From Flavobacteriales bacterium (GTDB lineage Bacteria; Bacteroidota; Bacteroidia; Flavobacteriales_F; PHOS-HE28): a stretch of DNA of 64,000 nt. The stretch covers positions 62,001 through 126,000 of the forward strand of contig JADKJM010000016.1 in the NCBI GenBank assembly GCA_016721005.1, read 5' to 3'. The position numbers were made by a program, and so were the translations under genes. The notes under the pieces are model-generated. The model was not told where the DNA came from and searched no databases. It saw only the letters and a list, made by a program, of their open reading frames with translations. The number at the start of each line of letters is the position of its first letter. Positions within the stretch are counted from its first letter, which is position 1. Positions 58,207 to 64,000 of this stretch are shown piece by piece.

Positions 58207-61200
58207 TCAGCGAAGCAGGGTCACATGCCCGATGCGTTCCACACGATCGCCGCTATACGCATCCTTGACGATCAACTTCCATACGTAGACATCCTGTTGC
58301 GCGAGGGTGCCGTCCACCTTGCCGTCCCAGAACACGTCGGGATCGGTGGTGCTCAACAGTCGGTTGCCCCACCGGTCGTAGATCTCGAAGAGGTAGAAGC
58401 GCGGATCGATACCGGTAACGATGGGCTTGAAGGTGTTATTCGGCGCGTGATCGTCCGGCGTAAAAGTGTTCGGCACGAAGACCTGCATACCATCCTCGAT
58501 GGTGATGAACTTGCACACGGTATCGGCGCAGGAATTCGCCGCGTAGGCCACCAAGCAGATGCCGTAGGTATCGCCGATCTCGCCGGGGAAGCGGTATTGC
58601 ATGTCGACCTCATCCGTGATGAATTCGCCATTGATCAGCCAGGCGTATGTGTTGGCTCCGTTGGTGGTGTTGTTGAAGAAAGCGACGGGATCCAATGTGT
58701 TCAGTTGGGCAGGCAATTGATCGAACGTCGCTAAGGGTTGCAAATACACCGTCACGGCATCCGCGATGGTCACGGTATCCGCTCCGCAACCGTTGTTGGC
58801 ATCGATGATCAGGGTCACGTCATAGCTACCCGGTTGAGTGTAGGTGACATCGATCGGTGCGCAATCCATGATCACATCACCGTTGCCCAGGATCCAGGTG
58901 CATGTCCCCGGCCCCGTGTAATCGTGGGAGAAGTTCACCAGGGTCGGCGCACAGGATCCGTTGCTGGTGGCTAGGAAGGAGGCGATCACCGGAGCGATCA
59001 CGCCCACATCGATCGTGGCGGTCTCCGTTGGACACGGCGCGATCGCGGTCACTGTGTACGTGTACGTACCCGGTGTGTCGATCAGCGGATCGAATTGCGC
59101 CGTGGAGACGATACCTGAAGGATCGGTCCATACGCCGGTAGCGTCGGGTGAGCCGCCTAGCTGCGCGAAAAGGTCGATCGCCGGATCACCATCACAAAGG
59201 CTCACGCTTCCACCCACACCTGCATTTGCCGCGATGCTCACCGTGATGGTGACCTCACTGGTATCGTTCACACATGGGTTGATCCCGATGATGGTGTAAG
59301 TGTACACACCGGGTGTTCCCGTTGATGGGACGAACGACCCACTGCTCGGAACACCATCGGGGCCGGTCCAACTTCCTCCCAATTGCGGAGCACCACCGAC
59401 GGCGCTGATCAAGCTGACATTCGGAGATGTTGTACAAAGCACGAGACCGCCGTCCTCTCCTGCATACGGGACCGGATTGATCACCACGGTGACCACCGCA
59501 CTGGCATTCGCGCATGGCGCCGCACCGGTCACGGTGTACGTGTAAGAACCACTCACATCGGTCGCTGGGTTCAGGATCGTGGCATGTGCGTTACCTGCCG
59601 CATCGGTCCACACTCCACCCGCATCCAGCGTACCACTGAGCCCGTCGAAGAGTGAGACAGGCGTTGAACTCGCGCAGAGTGTCAAGTTTCCATTGATCCC
59701 CGCTTGCGGTGCGATGTTGACCGTGATGGTCAGTGTGGCCTCATCATCCGGGCAGTTCGCCGAGCCCGATACCGTGTATGTGAAAACATCACTGGCCCCG
59801 GTCGAGGAGTTGAATGAAGCTCCGACGGGATCCCCAGCGGAGTTCGTCCATGTGCCACCTCCATCAGGCGTTCCAGTAAGTTGAGAGATCAGCGTGAATG
59901 CGCCTTGTGTGTTGCACGCCACGATCGCGTTGTCGCCGCCGGCATCGGGTCCCGCTAGCACATTCACACTTACGACCGCTGAGGAGGAAGCACACGCTGT
60001 GCCCGTGATCGTATAGGTGTGATCACCACTCGCGTCAGCACTTGGGTCGAAGGTTCCACCGAACGGCATGCCACTAGGTCCGGTCCACGTTCCGCCGATC
60101 TGCGGACTACCGCCTAGCAAGGTGAAGAGATCAACAACCGGACTTGCAGGACAGAGATCGATCGATCCGGCAAGGCCAGCATCCGGCGCGACTTCCACAG
60201 AAACAGTGACCGTGGATGAAGCGGAGGCACAAGGGGGCGATCCCGCTATGCTGTATGTGTAAACCCCTGGAGTGTGCGCGCCTGGATCAAAGCTTCCAGC
60301 GACCAGAACACTCGGGCCGCTCCAGGTGCCGCCGACATCCGGACTTCCACCAAGCACCGTAGCGAGGTTGAAAGCTGGATCCGAATTGCAAACAGTGATG
60401 CTACCGTTCGTTCCTGCGTTCGGTGAACTCGTTTCGTTCACCGTGACCGTGGCGGATGCGTTCGCACACGGCGCTACACCCGTGACCGTGTACGTGTACA
60501 CACCAGCGGTCATCGTCGCGGGATCGTAGCTGTTGCCCACCACCGGACTAGGGCCGCTCCATGCGCCGCCTGCCGTGGGTCCACCGCCGAGTTGGTTGAA
60601 CAAGTTCACTGCACCTCCGATGTCACACACGGTCACCGAGCCGTTCGTGCCAGCGTTCGTCGGCGCGTTCTCGGTCACGGTCACGGTCGCACTTGCGCTT
60701 ACACATGGTGCGGTTGCAACGAGTGCGTAGGTGTACACGCCCGGACCCATCGTGGCCGGATCGTAGTTGCCGCCTACGATCACACTTGGACCGCTCCATG
60801 TGCCACCGGCTTGTGGTGCGCCACCGAGTTGAGTGAACAGGTTTGCAACAGCTCCATCACCACAAACCGTGATGCTACCATTCGTTCCTGCGTTCGGCGA
60901 ACTTGTTTCATTCACCGTGACCGTGGCACTTGCATTCGCGCATGGTGCAACACCGGTCACCGTGTAGGTGTATACACCAGCGGTCATCGTCGCGGGATCG
61001 TAGCTGTTGCCGATCACCGGACTTGGGCCGCTCCATGCGCCGCCTGCCGTGGGTCCACCGCCGAGTTGGTTGAACAAGTTCACTGCACCTCCGATGTCAC
61101 ACACCGTCACCGATCCGTTCGTGCCAGCGTTCGTCGGCGCGTTCTCTGTGACCGTTACCGTCGCGCTGGCGCTGACGCAGGGCGCCGTCGCGACCAGTGA

Positions 61201-63252
61201 GTACGTGTACACGCCCGGACCCATCGTGGCCGGATCGTAGTTGCCGCCTACGATCACACTTGGACCGCTCCATGTGCCACCGGCTTGTGGTGCCCCACCG
61301 AGTTGGGTGAACAGGTTTGCAACAGCACCATCACCACAAACCGTGATGCTACCATTCGTTCCGGCGTTCGGCGAGCTGGTCTCGTTCACCGTGACCGTCG
61401 CACTTGCATTTGCGCATGGTGCAACACCCGTGACCGTGTAGGTGTACACACCAGCGGTCATCGTTGCCGGATCGTAGCTGTTGCCCACCACCGGACTTGG
61501 TCCGCTCCATGCGCCGCCTGCCGTGGGTCCGCCGCCGAGTTGGTTGAACAAGTTCACTGCACCTCCGATGTCACAGACGGTTATCGATCCGTTCGTGCCA
61601 GCGTTCGTCGGCGCGTTCTCCGTCACGGTCACGGTCGCGCTGGCGCTTACACATGGTGCCGTTGCAACGAGTGCGTAGGTGTATACGCCCGGACCCATCG
61701 TGGCCGGATCGTAGTTGCCGCCTACGATCACACTTGGACCGCTCCATGTGCCACCGGCTTGTGGTGCCCCACCGAGTTGGGTGAACAGGTTGGTGACCCC
61801 ACCATCACCACACACCGTGATGCTGCCGTTCGTTCCTGCGTTCGGCGAACTTGTTTCATTCACCGTGACCGTCGCACTTGCGTTCGCACACGGCGCTACA
61901 CCCGTGACCGTGTACGTGTACACACCAGCGGTCATCGTCGCGGGATCGTAGCTGTTGCCCACCACCGGACTCGGGCCGCTCCATGCGCCACCTGCCGTGG
62001 GTCCGCCGCCGAGTTGGTTGAACAAGTTCACTGCACCTCCGATGTCACACACGGTCACCGATCCGTTCGTGCCAGCGTTCGTCGGCGCGTTCTCCGTGAC
62101 CGTTACCGTCGCGCTGGCGCTGACACATGGTGCCGTTGCAACGAGTGCGTAGGTGTACACACCCGGACCCATCGTGGCAGGATCGTAGTTGCCGCCTACG
62201 ATCACACTTGGACCGCTCCATGTGCCACCGGCTTGTGGTGCCCCACCGAGTTGGGTGAACAGGTTTGCAACAGCTCCATCACCACAAACCGTGATGCTAC
62301 CGTTCGTTCCGGCGTTCGGCGAACTTGTTTCATTCACCGTGACCGTGGCACTTGCATTTGCGCAGGGCGCTACACCCGTGACCGTGTACGTGTACACACC
62401 AGCGGTCATCGTCGCGGGATCGTAGCTGTTGCCGACCACCGGACTTGGGCCGCTCCATGCGCCACCTGCTGTCGGTCCGCCGCCGAGTTGGTTGAACAAG
62501 TTCACCGCTCCGCCGATGTCACACACGGTTATCGATCCGTTCGTGCCAGCGTTCGTCGTTGCATTCTCCGTCACGGTCACGGTGGCTGATGCGTTCACGC
62601 ATGGCGCAACACCCGTTACCGTGTAGGTGTACGCGCCAGCCGTCATCGTAGCCGGATCGTAACTACCGCCTACAACGGGGCTGGGTCCACTCCATGCGCC
62701 GCCTGCTTGAGGAACGCCGCCGAGTTGCGCGAACAGCGAGACTGCTGCATCGGATGAACAAAGTGTGATCGACCCGTTGCTGCCAGCGTTCGCAGCCGGG
62801 TTCTCCGTTACGGTGATCGTTGCTGAAGCATTTGCGCAAGGAGCAACACCAGCAACGGTGTACGTGTACACCCCGGCGGTCATCGTGGAGGGATCGTAGC
62901 TACCAGCAACCACAGGGCTCGGTCCGCTCCATGCGCCACCGGCGCTCGGTGTTCCGCCAAGTCCAGTGCTGAGCGCGACCACCGCTCCGTTCGAACAAAG
63001 CGTGAGTGTTCCATTCGTTCCAGCATTCGAAGCCGCGTTCTCCGTCACAGTCACCGTAGCCGATGCGTTCGCGCAAGGCGCAATACCCGTGACCGTGTAG
63101 GTGTACACACCGGCGTTCATCGTCGCCGGATCGTAGTTGCCACCGATCACAGGACTCGGTCCACTCCATGCGCCTCCTGCTTGAGGTACACCGCCGAGTT
63201 GAGCGATCAGCGGAACTGCGTCACTGTAACAGTCGCCGTAGCATTCGCACAT
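58207..63252 (-). CDS. Giant repeat protein with PKD-like domains and T9SS type B sorting domain (SprB-like adhesin), 5' end disrupted
   Basis: One open frame of 1681 codons. It begins in the middle of a repeat (PLIAQLGGVPQAGGAWSGPS) and has no signal peptide, because the true N-terminus lies beyond frame disruptions at 63.2-63.8 kb. About 18 repeats of roughly 79 residues follow, each with NAGTNGSITVC, LFNQLGG, GGAWSGPSPVVG, YDPATMTAGVYTYTVTG and PCANASATVTV. After residue 1390 come PKD-like domains (VNFSHDYTGPGTCTWILGNG, YTQPGSYDVTLIIDANNGCG) and finally the gliding-motility-associated sorting domain (VFVPNTFTPDDHAPNNTFKP, LFEIYDRWGNRLLSTTDPDV, VWKLIVKD). The layout fits a surface-exposed adhesin exported by T9SS. 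The likely neighbouring function is gliding or attachment. Confidence 0.85.
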   Translation of the reverse strand: MCECYGDCYSDAVPLIAQLGGVPQAGGAWSGPSPVIGGNYDPATMNAGVYTYTVTGIAPCANASATVTVTENAASNAGTNGTLTLCSNGAVVALSTGLGGTPSAGGAWSGPSPVVAGSYDPSTMTAGVYTYTVAGVAPCANASATITVTENPAANAGSNGSITLCSSDAAVSLFAQLGGVPQAGGAWSGPSPVVGGSYDPATMTAGAYTYTVTGVAPCVNASATVTVTENATTNAGTNGSITVCDIGGAVNLFNQLGGGPTAGGAWSGPSPVVGNSYDPATMTAGVYTYTVTGVAPCANASATVTVNETSSPNAGTNGSITVCGDGAVANLFTQLGGAPQAGGTWSGPSVIVGGNYDPATMGPGVYTYALVATAPCVSASATVTVTENAPTNAGTNGSVTVCDIGGAVNLFNQLGGGPTAGGAWSGPSPVVGNSYDPATMTAGVYTYTVTGVAPCANASATVTVNETSSPNAGTNGSITVCGDGGVTNLFTQLGGAPQAGGTWSGPSVIVGGNYDPATMGPGVYTYALVATAPCVSASATVTVTENAPTNAGTNGSITVCDIGGAVNLFNQLGGGPTAGGAWSGPSPVVGNSYDPATMTAGVYTYTVTGVAPCANASATVTVNETSSPNAGTNGSITVCGDGAVANLFTQLGGAPQAGGTWSGPSVIVGGNYDPATMGPGVYTYSLVATAPCVSASATVTVTENAPTNAGTNGSVTVCDIGGAVNLFNQLGGGPTAGGAWSGPSPVIGNSYDPATMTAGVYTYTVTGVAPCANASATVTVNETSSPNAGTNGSITVCGDGAVANLFTQLGGAPQAGGTWSGPSVIVGGNYDPATMGPGVYTYALVATAPCVSASATVTVTENAPTNAGTNGSVTVCDIGGAVNLFNQLGGGPTAGGAWSGPSPVVGNSYDPATMTAGVYTYTVTGVAPCANASATVTVNETSSPNAGTNGSITVCNSDPAFNLATVLGGSPDVGGTWSGPSVLVAGSFDPGAHTPGVYTYSIAGSPPCASASSTVTVSVEVAPDAGLAGSIDLCPASPVVDLFTLLGGSPQIGGTWTGPSGMPFGGTFDPSADASGDHTYTITGTACASSSAVVSVNVLAGPDAGGDNAIVACNTQGAFTLISQLTGTPDGGGTWTNSAGDPVGASFNSSTGASDVFTYTVSGSANCPDDEATLTITVNIAPQAGINGNLTLCASSTPVSLFDGLSGTLDAGGVWTDAAGNAHATILNPATDVSGSYTYTVTGAAPCANASAVVTVVINPVPYAGEDGGLVLCTTSPNVSLISAVGGAPQLGGSWTGPDGVPSSGSFVPSTGTPGVYTYTIIGINPCVNDTSEVTITVSIAANAGVGGSVSLCDGDPAIDLFAQLGGSPDATGVWTDPSGIVSTAQFDPLIDTPGTYTYTVTAIAPCPTETATIDVGVIAPVIASFLATSNGSCAPTLVNFSHDYTGPGTCTWILGNGDVIMDCAPIDVTYTQPGSYDVTLIIDANNGCGADTVTIADAVTVYLQPLATFDQLPAQLNTLDPVAFFNNTTNGANTYAWLINGEFITDEVDMQYRFPGEIGDTYGICLVAYAANSCADTVCKFITIEDGMQVFVPNTFTPDDHAPNNTFKPIVTGIDPRFYLFEIYDRWGNRLLSTTDPDVFWDGKVDGTLAQQDVYVWKLIVKDAYSGDRVERIGHVTLLR
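60440..62640 (-). repeat. Tandem 237-bp repeats in 474-bp alternating pairs
   Basis: The coding repeats alternate between type A (CDIGGAVNLF..., GNSYDPATMTAG) and type B (CGDGAVANLF..., GGNYDPATMGPG). The A unit recurs at 60533, 61007, 61481, 61955 and 62429, exactly 474 bases apart, with few differences between copies. This points to recent duplication or gene conversion. Flanking repeats (58.9-60.4 and 62.6-64 kb) are more diverged. Confidence 0.92.
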
Positions 63253-64000
63253 GGAGCAACACCCGCAACGGTATATGTGTACACGCCGCCCGTCATTGTG
63301 GAGGGATCGTAGTTACCAGCAACAACAGGGCTTGGTCCGCTCCACGCACCACCGGCACTCGGTATTCCTCCCAGTCCAGTGATGAGTGCAACCGATGCAC
63401 CGTTGGAGCACAACGTCAGCGCTCCATTGATGCCCGCATTCGGCGCAGCGTTCTCTGTCACGGTGACCGTCGAAGATGCGTTCACGCAAGGCGCTATTCC
63501 TGTGACCGTGTAGGTGTACACGCCAGCCGTCATCGTAGCCGGATCGTAACTGCCGCCTACAACGGGGCTGGGACCACTCCACGCGCCGCCTGCTTGAGGA
63601 ACGCCGCCGAGTTGCGCGAACAGCGAGACAGATGCATCCGAGGAACAAAGCGTGATCGACCCGTTGCTGCCAGCGTTCGTAGCCGGGTTCTCCGTCACGG
63701 TAACCGTTGCTGAAGCATTCGCACATGGAGCAACACACCGGTGACCGTGTAGGTGTACACGCCCGCGTTCATCGTGGCCGGGTCGTAGTTGCCACACCAC
63801 CAACGGGGCTCGGTCCGCTCCAAGCACCGCCCGCATCCGGTATTCCGCCTAACCCCGTGCCCAGTGCCACCGCTGCACCGTTCGAGCAAAGTGTGAGCGC
63901 ACCGTTGGCCCCGGCGTTGGGTGCCGCATTCTCCGTAACGGTAACGGTGGCAGATGCATTCGGGCAAGGCGCAAGACCGGTAACCGTGTATGTGTACACA
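63207..64000 (-). pseudogene. Frame-disrupted upstream part of the giant repeat protein
   Basis: Repeat-coding sequence continues to the window edge, but in changing frames. From 64000 to about 63795 it reads ...GGIPDAGGAWSGPSPVGG; two extra bases then shift the frame, giving GNYDPATMNAGVYTYTVTG; near 63738 another two extra bases (GGTGTGTTGCTCC for the usual GGTGTTGCTCC) shift it again; near 63230 the repeat VTVT jumps straight to CAGTTCCGCTGATCGC, losing about 20 residues and a frame. These are real disruptions or assembly errors in a repeat-rich region. The signal peptide must lie outside the window. Confidence 0.75.

Noticed and set aside
61285..62589. Long plus-strand frames opposite the giant repeat gene
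   Set aside because: They repeat with the same 474-bp period because the DNA repeats, and their translations are low-complexity Cys/Arg/His text.
60440..62640. CRISPR or satellite array
   Set aside because: The repeats are in-frame protein domains of a secreted protein.

Overview
The window looks like chromosomal DNA of a GC-rich member of the Bacteroidota, close to the Flavobacteriales. It has the gliding-motility genes gldB and gldC, proteins ending in type IX secretion (T9SS) sorting domains, outer-membrane PorT-like and TonB-dependent barrels with Bacteroidota-type N-terminal domains, a dcw cluster without murF or ddl, and promoters of the Bacteroidota TTG / TAnnTTTG type, many of them only a few bases from the start codon. 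I found no tRNA, rRNA, CRISPR array, prophage or full insertion sequence.

Layout. 1-4.0 kb: a truncated secreted sialidase-like protein, a conserved protein of unknown function, three tandem 246-bp palindrome-bearing repeats, a DUF433/DUF5615 toxin-antitoxin-like pair between 44-bp direct repeats, and an RRM protein. 4.1-13.5 kb: outer-membrane transport, with a barrel protein on the plus strand facing a minus-strand haem/iron locus (T9SS-exported HmuY-like protein, FecA-like receptor, HmuR-like receptor, HmuY-like lipoprotein). 13.6-19.3 kb: an ArnT-like glycosyltransferase, a sensor kinase/response regulator pair and two unrecognised secreted proteins. 19.4-36 kb: GatB/YqeY protein and a complete minus-strand division and cell-wall cluster (mraZ rsmH ftsL ftsI murE mraY murD x ftsW murG murC ftsQ ftsA ftsZ) with a clear MraZ operator. 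Here x is a stand-alone paralogue of the MurD C-terminal domain, the most unusual gene in the window.

36-41.8 kb: alpha/beta hydrolase, engB, gldC, gldB, a PorT-like barrel, nadE and another barrel protein. 41.9-46.3 kb: a 2-oxoacid:ferredoxin oxidoreductase (korAB) beside the Fe-S assembly genes nfu and mrp. 46.3-48.2 kb: an MNT/HEPN toxin-antitoxin module that seems to have entered the 3' end of an alkyltransferase-like gene, leaving a 71-bp duplication, followed by trmB. 48.3-58.1 kb: a glycosyltransferase-like protein, a secreted EndoG-type nuclease, an orphan histidine kinase, a divergent lipoprotein/LuxE-like pair with overlapping 5' ends, tyrS, an epimerase, and dpm1-pyrC-DUF4296. 58.2-64 kb: a very large T9SS adhesin-like protein made of about 79-residue repeats, broken by three frame disruptions near the window edge.

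Two themes recur. Small palindromic repeats sit in frame inside three protein genes (about 1433, 45436 and 48920). Both toxin-antitoxin-like modules lie between direct repeats. All functional calls come from reading translations and motifs; no database search was run.
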